DNA from: Flavobacterium pectinovorum
GTDB lineage: Bacteria > Bacteroidota > Bacteroidia > Flavobacteriales > Flavobacteriaceae
Length of the DNA stretch: 64,000 bases
NCBI RefSeq assembly: GCF_900142715.1
Contig: NZ_FRBX01000007.1
Coordinates: 179,402 to 243,401, forward strand
Direction: 5' to 3'
A program made the translations under genes and the position numbers. Below, piece after piece: positions 1 through 10,700 of the stretch (positions are counted from its first letter, which is position 1; every line of letters starts with the position of its first letter). Under the pieces are notes generated by a model, which made no database searches, was not told the DNA's origin, and saw only the letters and a program-made list of their open reading frames with translations.

Positions 1-1
1 T

Positions 2-3000
2 CTCAATTTAGCTAAAATCAATTCTCCCAGGGATCTGGCCTATCTGATCTATACTTCTGGAACAACAGGAAATCCTAAAGGAGTAATGATCGAACATACT
101 TCTTTAGTAAACAGATTAACCTGGATGCAAAAAGCATATCCATTAAGCTGCGGTGAAACCCTTATCCAAAAAACGACCTATTCATTTGATGTTTCGGTTT
201 GGGAATTAGTTTGGTGGGCTATCTACGGAGCAAAACTTTCTGTTGCTAAATCGGGAGCAGAAAAAGATCCGGCTCAATTAATACAAAACATAGATGAAAA
301 TCAGGTAACGGTAATACATTTTGTTCCTGCCATGTTATCTGTTTTTTTAGAATATGTTAAGGAAAATCCAAATGAAAAAGAACGCATAAAAAGCTTAAAA
401 CAGGTATTTGTAAGTGGTGAAGCATTAACATTGCACCAAAGGGATTTGTTTTATAAGGAGTTGTCAGGTATTTCTTTGATGAATCTTTATGGCCCTACAG
501 AAGCCAGTATCGATGTAAGTTATTATGATTGTGCAGAGCAGCATAACATTAGTTCTGTTCCAATTGGCAGGCCTATTGATAATATCAGTTTATATATTCT
601 TGACGAAAAATTATCTTTAAAACCCATTGGTTCAGTTGGCAAACTATACATTGCCGGGGTTGGAGTTGCCAGGGGCTATTTGAATAAAACAGCGCTTACA
701 GAAGAAAAGTTTGTCAACAACCCTTTTATTGAGGGCACAAAAATGTATGATACAGGGGATTTAGCCAAATGGCTTGCTGATGGAAACATTGAATACATTG
801 GCAGAAAAGATCATCAGGTAAAAATTCGTGGTTTTAGAATAGAATTAGGTGAAATAGAAACGCATTTATTTCAATATTCAAACGCAATAAAAAATGTAAT
901 TGTTGAGATTAAAGAAGTAAATCAGGAGAAAGTAATTGTTGCTTATTATGTTTCTGAATCGAAAATCGATAAAATAGAAATCCGTCATTATCTAGAGGAA
1001 AAACTTCCTGAATACATGATTCCGAATTTCTATATCGCGTTAGACAGTATTCCTGTCACTTCTAATGGTAAGGTTGATAGAAAAGCGCTGCCTTCTGTTA
1101 CCGCAGATGATATTATCAGGGGTGAATATGTAGCGCCAAAAAACGAAACTCAGGATAAATTAGCAGCGATTTGGCAAGACGTTTTAGGAATTGAAAAAGT
1201 AGGTATTACAGATAACTTTTTTAACCTGGGAGGAAACAGTTTAATCATCGGGCAAGTTATCAATAGAATACATAAAGAACTTCATCAGGGTATAACTTTT
1301 AAAGCGTTTTTTTCTAGTCCGACAATTGAAGAAATTAGTCTAAAATTACAGGCACAAGATTTTGCCTTCATTCCTAAAACTCAGGAGAAAGCATCATATC
1401 CTGTAACCAAATCTCAACACAGATTATGGATATTGAGCCAACTAGAAGGAGGTTCTTTGGCTTATAACATGCCTGCAGTAGTAAAATTAAAGGGAAACAT
1501 TGATACAATTAAATTTGAAGAATCCTTTGCATTTTTAATCCAGCGTCATGAAATATTGAGAACCTATTTTAAAACGAATAAAGAAGGACAAGTTCATCAG
1601 TTTATAGTACCGGCAGAAGAAATTAATTTTAAGATAACAGAAAAAGATTTTACATCTGAAAAAGACCAAAGTGCAGTATTTGCCTATTTACAGGAAAACA
1701 ACGCAATTGCTTTTGATTTAGAGCAAGCTGCATTGATAAGAGCAAGTCTGGTTAAATTGAAAGAAGATGAATTTGTGTTTTTCCTGTCGATGCATCATAT
1801 CATTGGCGATGGATGGTCAATAGAGTTATTGGTATCAGAAATTGTAAAAATCTATAATGCGTTAACACAAGGAATAGAAGCTAAGCTGCCTGAATTAAGC
1901 ATTCAATATAAAGATTATTCAGTATGGCTTAATGAAGTACTGCAACAGGAAAAAAGCCAGGAATCTAAAGCGTTTTGGTTACAGCAGTTTGCCGGGGAAT
2001 TACCGGTATTAGATCTGCCGAGTTTTAAAACACGCCCATTGGTTCGTACCTATAATGGAAACAGTCATACACATATCTTTCCAAAAGAATTTCTAAATAA
2101 ACTGAAAACCTTTTCAAAAGAGCATGATGCAACCTTGTTTATGACCTTAATGGCCGGAATCAATGCTTTATTGCACCGATATACGGGACAAAATGATATC
2201 ATAATTGGAACTCCGGTGGCCGGAAGAGAGCATCCGGATTTGGAAAACCAAATGGGATTATTTTTAAATACTCTAGCGATACGAACCCAATTCGAGGAAA
2301 AAAACAGTTTCCTTGATTTATTAAATAAAGAAAAAAATATCCTGCTGGAAGCTTACGAACATCAAAATTATCCATTTGATGCGTTGTTGGCCGAATTGAA
2401 TTTAAAGAGAGACACGAGTCGTTCTGCTCTATTTGATGTTTTAGTGGTATTACAAAACCAAAGACAGGTAAAAAGCCTTGTTAATGAAGAACAATTAACA
2501 GGTTTACAAATAGAAAATTACGAATTTGAAAGCAGAAATTCTAAGTTTGATATCACTTTTACTTTTTCTGAGTCAGATGTTTTAACCTTGTTAATAAATT
2601 ATGATTCAGATATTTATGATCAATCGTTAATTAAAAGAATGTTTTCTCATTTTGAAAACATTCTGATAAAATCATTAGAGCAACCTGAAAACCCTATAGA
2701 AGAAATTGATTTTCTAACAGTTGAGGAGCGACAAGAACTTTTAGTTGGATTTAATGATATATCGGTAGATTATCCTATGGATAAGACCATTATAGACTTA
2801 TTTGAAGAGCAGGCTAATAATTTTCCTGATGCTATTGCCGTTGTTTTTGATGATGAAGAACTCACTTATAAAGAGCTTAATGAAAAAGCAAATCAACTGG
2901 CGGATTATCTTTTAAGCAATGGACTTAAAAAAGGAGATTTTGTTTTGCTTTGTTACAATTCGCATATGAGTATGTCAATTGTGGGGTTACTGGGCATCAT

Positions 3001-5971
3001 GAAATCCGGAGGTGTATATGTGCCGCTGGATGCTGATATACCAGAGGAAAGAGCTGCCTATATAATAAACGATACCAAAGCCAACTTTGTTATAACAAAT
3101 GATGCTGATTCAGGAATTTTTGTAAATCAAAATATTCAAATCATCACATTAAACAATAAAAGTGACAATCAATTTTTAAAAGAAAAAGGATTAAATATTA
3201 ATAATACAACACCGGATAATTTAGCGTATTTAATCTATACTTCTGGAACCACAGGCGCTCCAAAAGGAGTAATGGTGAATCAGCAAAATTTAACGGATTA
3301 TTTTTATGGACTGAATTCCAGAATTCAAATCGATCAGGCTAAAACATTTTTACTAATGTCTTCCTTATCAACAGATTTAGGAAATACCACTTTGTACAGT
3401 TCCTTAATTTATGGTAAAACATTGCATTTATTGTCTAAGGATTCTTTAAGAAATATAGAATATGTACATCAATATTTCGATCAAAATGACATTGACTGCA
3501 TTAAAATAGTGCCTACTTTCTGGAAAGCATTAGTGAATGAAAATAAGCCTTTGCTGCCTAAGAAAATGATTGTTTTTGGAGGAGAAGAATTGTCAAAAGG
3601 GATCATTGAAAAGATAAAAGAAGTAAATAATGAATTAAAGATTGTTAATCATTATGGTCCTACAGAAACAACTATAGGAAAGCTTATTTACCCTGTGGAT
3701 GATAAACCATTACAGGACAGAACGCCTCTGGGACGTACTTTTTCGAACGCATCTGCTTATGTTCTGACAGAAGATTTAGTTCCGCTTCCGATAGGGATTA
3801 TTGGAAATCTCTATATTTCGGGGGCAGGAGTTTCTAATGGTTATTTAAACAATCCTGATCTTACGAAGGTTAAATTTATCGATAATCCTTTTGTGATTGG
3901 TGAAAGAATGTATAATACCGGAGATTTAGTTAAATGGTTACCCGAAGGAAATATTGAATTCATAGGAAGAAAAGACGGACAAGTAAAAATACAAGGAAAC
4001 AGGATTGAACTTGGGGATATCGAAGTAACGATAGCCAGGAATCAATATATAAAAGAAAGCTGTGTAAAAGTCGATAAAAATTCAAATTCAGAAAATATAC
4101 TAATAGCCTATTTGGTAACTAAAGAAGGATATGATGAGGATGAATTTAAAGAATATCTGACTCAAAAAATGCCTGTTTATATGATTCCTGCCGTACTAGT
4201 GATAATGGAATCATTGCCAATGACTTCTAATGGTAAAATTGATAAAACAAGATTGCCAAAAATAGAAAGCATAAAAGAAAATGCCGAAATTATCCTTCCG
4301 GAAAATGAAGTACAGCAAACGCTTGTTATTATTTTAATGGAACTCTTCAAAAAAGATGCTATCTGCATTACCGATAACTTTTTTGAATTGGGCGGGAATA
4401 GTTTATTGGCCATTCAATATATAAATTCAATAAATAAAAAACTTATTCTGGATTTAAAGCTAAAAGATATTTTTAGCAAACCAACTGTCAGAAGTCTGAG
4501 TAAATTTATTAACGGGCTGGATTTGAAACATAATTCGAACCTTGTAATAGAAAAATCCCAAAAAACGGCATCATTATTATCCAGCAATCAAAGGAGATTA
4601 TGGATTTTAAGTCAGGATGAAACAGAATCCAGCGCTTACAATATTTCGACAGCATTGCTGATTGAAGGCACTTTTAGTGTCAAAGATTTTATAAATTCAT
4701 ACGATGAGCTTATTAAAAGACACGATAGTTTTAGAACAAGATTTGAATTTGACGGAGAAAATCCTATTCAATTTATACAAGAAGAGGCAGCGCCAATAAT
4801 TGAAATTGAAGATTTTGATTATTTACCTGAAAATGAAGAATTAGTAAAGATTTTAAATAAAGAAAACCTGATAAGTTTTGATTTAAGTGCTGCTCCTTTA
4901 TCAAAATTAAAGATACTTAAATTACCCAATGATACTTACTTTGTCATTATCGTCATGCATCATATTATAAGTGATGGATGGTCTTTGAATATTTTAATAA
5001 ACGAATGGGTCGAAATATACAATGCACTCGTAACGAACAGCAAAAACACTTTGCCGGAAGTTGATTATACTTATCTGGACTTTGTTTCATGGCAAGACAC
5101 TATAAAAGAAAATGACGAACATAATGAAAATGTTCAATATTGGAAAAACAGGCTGGAAGGCGGAATAGAGAAATTAAACCTGATTAAAAACCAGCATCCT
5201 GTTAAAAACGATAGTAAAAGTGAAGGTGATGTTGCTGACTTTTATATTGAAGATGAAGTTTTTGCCCTGCTGAAAAGAATCTCAATTGAGCAAAATATTT
5301 CGCTGTTTTCAATTTTACTGACAAGTTTCAGTGTTTTACTGCATCATATTTCAGATCAAAAAAATATAGTGCTGGGAACCTCTATTACCGGAAGAAACAG
5401 AAAAGAATTTGAATCTATTATAGGCTTTTTTGTGAATACATTACCGATAAAAACAACAATCAATCCAGACGAAACATTCATTGACCTGCTCATCAGAGCC
5501 AATGCTGACATCATGCAGGATATTGATCATCAAAATCTTTCTTTGGAAGAGTTGGTAAAACTGAATTTGAGAGGGAAAAATGATTCGAATGCATTATTCC
5601 AGGGCAGATTTGTGTTTAATGAAGAATTATATGATTTAAATAATGTTGCCGAGAAAATTCAGGTAAATAAACTTGAAATTTTTACACCAAAGGAGTTTAC
5701 TGCAAAATTCGATTTTAGTCTTGTGATGAGAATTAGAAAAAACAGGCTTTTAGGATCTCTGGACTATAAAAAAGAATTGTTTGATGCCCAATACATGGAT
5801 TTGATTACAGAAAGTTACAAACATATTCTAACCCGAATAAGCCAAAATCAAACAGAAAAAATACATTCATTAAATTCTTTTGAAGGAATGTATACAGCGT
5901 ATATGGAGACTAAAACCCAACAAAAAAATAAACAAGTATTTGATAGCTTCCTTAATTACATGAATAAATAA
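2..5971 (+). CDS. NRPS, 5'-truncated by window edge: A(Ser)-T-C-A(Asp)-T-C
   Basis: Multimodular non-ribosomal peptide synthetase; the reading frame is open from base 2, already inside an adenylation domain (YTSGTTGNPKG core A3 at about 44-85), so the true start lies upstream. Domains in order: A1 to about 1110; carrier domain with phosphopantetheine Ser in GGNSL at 1238; condensation domain with HHIIGDG at 1793; A2 about 2790-4270; carrier Ser at 4400 (GGNSL); a C-terminal condensation domain with HHIISDG at 4958. By alignment to the GrsA-Phe pocket I read A1 as DVWHFSLIDK, the serine-type code, and A2 as DLTKVGHIGK, the aspartate-type code. Both condensation active sites look intact and neither looks like an epimerisation domain. 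The protein ends in a C domain with no A domain after it, so it hands on to a separately encoded module. The ABC exporter follows after 158 bp. Domain calls are firm; substrates are inferred from pocket residues. Confidence 0.95.
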   Translation, partial: LNLAKINSPRDLAYLIYTSGTTGNPKGVMIEHTSLVNRLTWMQKAYPLSCGETLIQKTTYSFDVSVWELVWWAIYGAKLSVAKSGAEKDPAQLIQNIDENQVTVIHFVPAMLSVFLEYVKENPNEKERIKSLKQVFVSGEALTLHQRDLFYKELSGISLMNLYGPTEASIDVSYYDCAEQHNISSVPIGRPIDNISLYILDEKLSLKPIGSVGKLYIAGVGVARGYLNKTALTEEKFVNNPFIEGTKMYDTGDLAKWLADGNIEYIGRKDHQVKIRGFRIELGEIETHLFQYSNAIKNVIVEIKEVNQEKVIVAYYVSESKIDKIEIRHYLEEKLPEYMIPNFYIALDSIPVTSNGKVDRKALPSVTADDIIRGEYVAPKNETQDKLAAIWQDVLGIEKVGITDNFFNLGGNSLIIGQVINRIHKELHQGITFKAFFSSPTIEEISLKLQAQDFAFIPKTQEKASYPVTKSQHRLWILSQLEGGSLAYNMPAVVKLKGNIDTIKFEESFAFLIQRHEILRTYFKTNKEGQVHQFIVPAEEINFKITEKDFTSEKDQSAVFAYLQENNAIAFDLEQAALIRASLVKLKEDEFVFFLSMHHIIGDGWSIELLVSEIVKIYNALTQGIEAKLPELSIQYKDYSVWLNEVLQQEKSQESKAFWLQQFAGELPVLDLPSFKTRPLVRTYNGNSHTHIFPKEFLNKLKTFSKEHDATLFMTLMAGINALLHRYTGQNDIIIGTPVAGREHPDLENQMGLFLNTLAIRTQFEEKNSFLDLLNKEKNILLEAYEHQNYPFDALLAELNLKRDTSRSALFDVLVVLQNQRQVKSLVNEEQLTGLQIENYEFESRNSKFDITFTFSESDVLTLLINYDSDIYDQSLIKRMFSHFENILIKSLEQPENPIEEIDFLTVEERQELLVGFNDISVDYPMDKTIIDLFEEQANNFPDAIAVVFDDEELTYKELNEKANQLADYLLSNGLKKGDFVLLCYNSHMSMSIVGLLGIMKSGGVYVPLDADIPEERAAYIINDTKANFVITNDADSGIFVNQNIQIITLNNKSDNQFLKEKGLNINNTTPDNLAYLIYTSGTTGAPKGVMVNQQNLTDYFYGLNSRIQIDQAKTFLLMSSLSTDLGNTTLYSSLIYGKTLHLLSKDSLRNIEYVHQYFDQNDIDCIKIVPTFWKALVNENKPLLPKKMIVFGGEELSKGIIEKIKEVNNELKIVNHYGPTETTIGKLIYPVDDKPLQDRTPLGRTFSNASAYVLTEDLVPLPIGIIGNLYISGAGVSNGYLNNPDLTKVKFIDNPFVIGERMYNTGDLVKWLPEGNIEFIGRKDGQVKIQGNRIELGDIEVTIARNQYIKESCVKVDKNSNSENILIAYLVTKEGYDEDEFKEYLTQKMPVYMIPAVLVIMESLPMTSNGKIDKTRLPKIESIKENAEIILPENEVQQTLVIILMELFKKDAICITDNFFELGGNSLLAIQYINSINKKLILDLKLKDIFSKPTVRSLSKFINGLDLKHNSNLVIEKSQKTASLLSSNQRRLWILSQDETESSAYNISTALLIEGTFSVKDFINSYDELIKRHDSFRTRFEFDGENPIQFIQEEAAPIIEIEDFDYLPENEELVKILNKENLISFDLSAAPLSKLKILKLPNDTYFVIIVMHHIISDGWSLNILINEWVEIYNALVTNSKNTLPEVDYTYLDFVSWQDTIKENDEHNENVQYWKNRLEGGIEKLNLIKNQHPVKNDSKSEGDVADFYIEDEVFALLKRISIEQNISLFSILLTSFSVLLHHISDQKNIVLGTSITGRNRKEFESIIGFFVNTLPIKTTINPDETFIDLLIRANADIMQDIDHQNLSLEELVKLNLRGKNDSNALFQGRFVFNEELYDLNNVAEKIQVNKLEIFTPKEFTAKFDFSLVMRIRKNRLLGSLDYKKELFDAQYMDLITESYKHILTRISQNQTEKIHSLNSFEGMYTAYMETKTQQKNKQVFDSFLNYMNK

Positions 5972-6053
5972 AACATACTGAAAAAGGATTGTCAACGTCG
6001 AAATATTTTATTGACAATGGCCGATTTAAGACAATGGCAAATTGACCATACCA

Positions 6054-6061
6054 TAATTTTG
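6054..6061 (+). promoter_or_regulatory. possible -7 promoter element before exporter
   Basis: TAATTTTG fits the Bacteroidota -7 element TAnnTTTG and sits 68 bp before the exporter start, in the longest gap within the first half of the cluster. No TTG -33 box is seen at the usual spacing of about 19 bp, so this is weak. The same gap carries two copies of GACAATGGC about 18 bp apart (6012-6040), which could be a binding site or chance. Confidence 0.25.
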
Positions 6062-6129
6062 ATAGTGTTTATTATTTCAAAATTGTAATAAAAAAGTTTA
6101 AAGAAAAAGTAATTAAATTGAAATACTAA

Positions 6130-7749
6130 ATGATTAAAATTAATCTAAATAAAATTTTGCTGTTAATATTCTATTCGTTAGTAAATACCTTATTAACGCT
6201 TGGAATTATATATATACTAAATATCGCAATAACAGATGAAAATTTTAAATCTAAGAATTATCTTGTAATTACATTCTTTTCTTTTATTGTTTATTCTTAT
6301 CTGTTAAACCTGTTTTTTCAGAAAAAAATAATTGATTACACATACAATTTTGTGTACGATAATGAATTATTCCTGGCTAAAAAGCTTCAAAATTCCTCCT
6401 TAAAGCAATTAGAGACTTTAGGAACTGAAAGAATATATGGAATTATAGAAGAAATGAGAGTTTTTATATTTCTACCGGGGATTATGACAAATACGCTCAA
6501 TTCTTTATTAATGATTTTGTTATGTATTGGTTATTTATTTATACTATCCTATAAAAGTACATTAGTGATCGTTGTATTGATTGCTATGATAGCCTATGTG
6601 TACTTTCTTGTTGGAAAAAAATTATCAAAAAAGTTGAGTGTTTTAAGAAGTCAGAATGATTTTTTTAATAAATACATTCATGATATTATTCAGGGATTCA
6701 AGGAATTAAAGATAAGTGAAACAAGAAAAAATAACTTATACAATAATGTATCTGTCAATAGAACAGACGCTAAAGATTTAGACAAGTTTTTAGCCAATAA
6801 TTTTAACGCTATCAATATATTAAGCCAATACGGACTCTATGTAGTTTTTGGTGTTATTCTTTTTTTACTTCCCGCATTTGGCATAATTCAGGCAAAAGAA
6901 ATGGTCTCTTTTGTAACCGTATTGTTATTTATGTCAGGGCCTTTAAATAAGTTAATTACAATGCAAAACATGTACACAAGGACAAGTATTGCTATAAAAA
7001 GAGTAAAATCGTTTTTTAAAGAAATTAACGCAAACGAAATTGAAGAGAAAAAGGAACAATCGCAAGTAATTGATTTTGAAAATTTACAATTTAAAGACTG
7101 TAAATTCGAGCATAATCCTTCTTTCGGATTAGGTCCGATAAATCTTTCTATAAATAAAGGTGAAACCATTTTTATAATTGGAGGAAATGGAAGCGGTAAA
7201 AGTACTTTTATAAATCTGCTAACCGGTTTATATAGCCCTTCATCAGGTGAAATTTTATTAAATAATACTCCGGTTCAATCCAATACTCCTAATTATCAAA
7301 ATTTACTATCTGTAATATTTACTGATAACTATATTTTCTCTCAAAATTATGATAATTATTCTCTTAAGAATAATAACGAGTATATCTCTTTATTAAAACT
7401 AATGGAGCTGGATAAGGTTCTTCCTGACGATGAAGAATCATCTGCAAGAAGAAAATTTTCTAAAGGTCAGAGTAAAAGAATGTCTATGATATTTGCGATG
7501 CTTGAAAAAAGCCCGATACTAATTTTAGACGAATGGGCAGCAGATCAGGACCCTTATTTCAGAAAGTATTTTTACGAGAAATTAATACCAATGTTCAAAC
7601 AACAAGGCAAAACAATTATTGCAGTTACTCATGATGACGCTTATTTTCAACACGCAGACCGGATTTTAAAATTCGAATACGGAAAAATAATAAAAGATAT
7701 AAGCATAGAAAAAAATGAATTTAGTCAAGCTATTTTATGGAACAATTAA
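6130..7749 (+). CDS. Cyclic-peptide-type ABC exporter (fused TM and ATPase)
   Basis: Half-transporter of 539 residues with an N-terminal membrane domain (hydrophobic segments near residues 8-30, 40-62, 118-140, 145-160, 230-250 and 255-275) and a C-terminal ATPase. The ATPase shows a Walker A at about residues 352-360 (GGNGSGKST), a signature-like SKGQSKRMS and a Walker B ILILDEWAAD followed by a switch His in VTHDD. The size, and a signature region closer to SyrD/PvdE/YojI-like cyclic peptide exporters than to LanT or MacB types, point to export of the non-ribosomal product across the inner membrane, probably as a homodimer. Its last 13 bases overlap the start of the next NRPS gene, so the two are translationally coupled, which supports a role in the pathway. 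Export of this particular product is inferred from position. Confidence 0.88.
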   Translation: MIKINLNKILLLIFYSLVNTLLTLGIIYILNIAITDENFKSKNYLVITFFSFIVYSYLLNLFFQKKIIDYTYNFVYDNELFLAKKLQNSSLKQLETLGTERIYGIIEEMRVFIFLPGIMTNTLNSLLMILLCIGYLFILSYKSTLVIVVLIAMIAYVYFLVGKKLSKKLSVLRSQNDFFNKYIHDIIQGFKELKISETRKNNLYNNVSVNRTDAKDLDKFLANNFNAINILSQYGLYVVFGVILFLLPAFGIIQAKEMVSFVTVLLFMSGPLNKLITMQNMYTRTSIAIKRVKSFFKEINANEIEEKKEQSQVIDFENLQFKDCKFEHNPSFGLGPINLSINKGETIFIIGGNGSGKSTFINLLTGLYSPSSGEILLNNTPVQSNTPNYQNLLSVIFTDNYIFSQNYDNYSLKNNNEYISLLKLMELDKVLPDDEESSARRKFSKGQSKRMSMIFAMLEKSPILILDEWAADQDPYFRKYFYEKLIPMFKQQGKTIIAVTHDDAYFQHADRILKFEYGKIIKDISIEKNEFSQAILWNN

Positions 7750-10700
7750 TCAATAATTTCTCTCTCACACTCCCACAGCAAGATATTTATTTTGAGCAAA
7801 TCCTCTACCCAAACGATCCTATATACAATATTGGTGCAAAAATCGAAATTAGAGGAAGTATCAATGTAGATGCTTTTAAGGATGCTTATATTCATTTAAT
7901 AAACCAACATGATGCGTACCGAATTATTATAGATTCCAATAATGACATCCCTTATTTTTATATACTTGATAACCATAATTCTGAATTAGAATATATTGAT
8001 TATTCTAACGAATCTGATGCTGAGAGAATTTCTCTGGAATTTATGCGTAAAAATTTCCAGACGCCATTTTATTTGAATAAAAAAGAGCTGTTGCATAAAT
8101 TTATTTTAATTAAAGTACAAGACGATTTATATTATTTATTCTCTAAATACCACCATATTATTACAGATGGCTGGGGTACATCTTTAATGTTTCAGCGTTT
8201 GGTTCAAAATTATAATGAGATAGTGGAACACGGAAAAATACTATCTGATTATCCATTTAATTATATTGATTTTGCTCATGATGATATTAATTATCAAGGT
8301 TCTGATGCTTTTTTGGAAGACAAAAAATTTTGGACCAAAGAATTTTCAAATTTACCGGACGCACTAATTCCTTTGATTTCTGAAAAAAAGAATGAAAGCA
8401 AAAGAAAAGAAATATACATCAAGAGAGAAATATACAATCAAATCAACGAACTGGCTGGTAAGCATAATGCTTCTACTTTTCATATCATTTTAGGGGTATT
8501 GTATGTCTACTTCGGCAGATATTACAGAACGGATGATTTATCTATAGGTATCCCGGTATTAAACAGAGGAAAATCAAGTTTCAAAAAAACTGTTGGACTA
8601 TTTATGGGTATTGCGCCTTTACGTCTGGCATTAGATTGTGACAATTCTTTTCAGGAATTAATTTTACAAATTAAAAATAAACTACGTCAGGAATACAGAC
8701 ATCAAAGGTTTCCTTTGGGTAAACTCATTCAGTCATTAAATATATTTGAAGAGACAGAGCGACTGTTTAACATTACATTATCTTACGAAAAACAAAACTA
8801 TTCCAGTCATTTTAACGGGACAAAAACAACCGTTATCCCTTTAAGCCATGAATCTGAAAGAGTTGCATTGGCCGTTTATATCAGAGAATTTGATGAGCAG
8901 GAAGATGTAAAAATTGATTTTGATTATAATGTAAGTTATTTAAGCGAATCTAATATTGATGAATTTGCCATTCATTTTGAAAATATACTGCATGAGGTAT
9001 TAATTGACCCATCTCAAAAAATTAAAAATATAAATTACCTTTCTGTACAGGAAAGAGAAAAAATTATAAAAGAATTTAATAACACAACTGTTTCATATCC
9101 TTCTGAAACCTTCGTGGATATTTTTCTGAAAAATGTAAAATTATTTCCGGATAAAATAGCCGTTAGTGATGGTGACGAAGAATTAAGTTATTCGCAATTA
9201 GATTTTGAATCCAATAAAGTAGCGACTTATATTCTTCAAAATATCGATTCGCAGGAAAAAAAGCCAATAGCAGTTTTATTAAACAGATCGGCTAATTTAG
9301 TATGTGTATTATTGGGAGTTATTAAATCTGGAAGACCCTATATTCCTCTTGATCCTAATTTCCCTAAGGAACGATTGGAATATATTATAGAAAACAGCAA
9401 ATGTGAAAGTATCATTATAAGCGAAGATCTTTCTGTTAGTTTTGATTTTAAAAATACTAAAGAATTCATATTAGAAAAGATACAAGATTTTCGAGCTGAA
9501 AATTATATCACGGCATTGCCAACTTTTGACGATACGGCCTATATAATTTATACATCCGGTTCAACCGGAAATCCTAAAGGGGTTGAAATTGGGCACAAAT
9601 CCTTAATCAATTTTTTATGGAGTATGCAAAAAGAGCCAGGTATCACTGCTGATGATATTTTTTATGCAGTTACTACGTATTCATTTGATATTTCAATTCT
9701 TGAGTTATTCCTGCCTATAATTTCAGGTTCGGCTTTGCGTGTTGTTAAGAGCAATGTGCTTTCTGATTTAACAAAAGTTATTTCAGATTTAGAGCATACA
9801 AAACCAACCATTATACAGGCAACTCCAAGTTTTTTTCAAATGTTGTTTCATGCCGGATGGAAAGGAAATAAATCCTTAAAAATACTTTGTGGAGGAGATT
9901 TACTGAGTGAATCATTAGCCGGCAAACTTATTAATACTTGTAAAGAAGTTTGGAATATGTATGGTCCAACGGAAACTACAATCTGGTCGAGTACTAAAAA
10001 ATTAGTGCAGCCCCGTGATGCCAAAAACATTGGTAAGCCAATAGACAACACCTCTTTTTATATTTTAGATCAATGGCTTAATCCGGTTTCGATTGGTGCA
10101 ATTGGAGATATTTATATTGGTGGTCACGGTCAGGCCAAAGGATATTACCTCAATACTGAATTAACAAATGAAAGATTTCCTTATATAACTGCTTATAATG
10201 AAAGATTATATAACACAGGAGATTTAGGTAAATGGAATGATAAAGGCGAAATCGAATTTTTAGGAAGAAATGATTTCCAGGTTAAAATAAGAGGCTATCG
10301 TATTGAGTTAGGTGAGATTGAAGAAAAATTGGTTAAAATACCTACTATTGACCAGGCCATCGTAATTACTAAAAAAATAAATGACGAGGCTTTTCTGGTT
10401 GCTTTTGTAAAAACAAATGATCTGTTTCAGGAAGATTTGGTTACCGAAATTCTGCAAAAAGAATTACCGGAGTATATGGTGCCTAAAATCATTGTAAGAT
10501 TAGAAAACTTTCCATTAACCCCTAACAACAAAATCGACAGAAAAGCACTGGCAAACCAAAATATAAGCTATAGTCTGCAGGATGTAGAGATGCCACAAAC
10601 CCAAACAGAAGAAAAGCTGCTTGAAATATGGTTAAAAAATCTGCCTGTAAATCAGATAAGTATCACAGATAACTTTTTTAAATTAGGCGGACATTCCTTA

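Noticed and set aside
4177..4413. Minus-strand open frame inside the first NRPS gene
   Set aside because: Lies fully inside a well-supported synthetase with recognisable carrier-domain motifs on the other strand; no family features.
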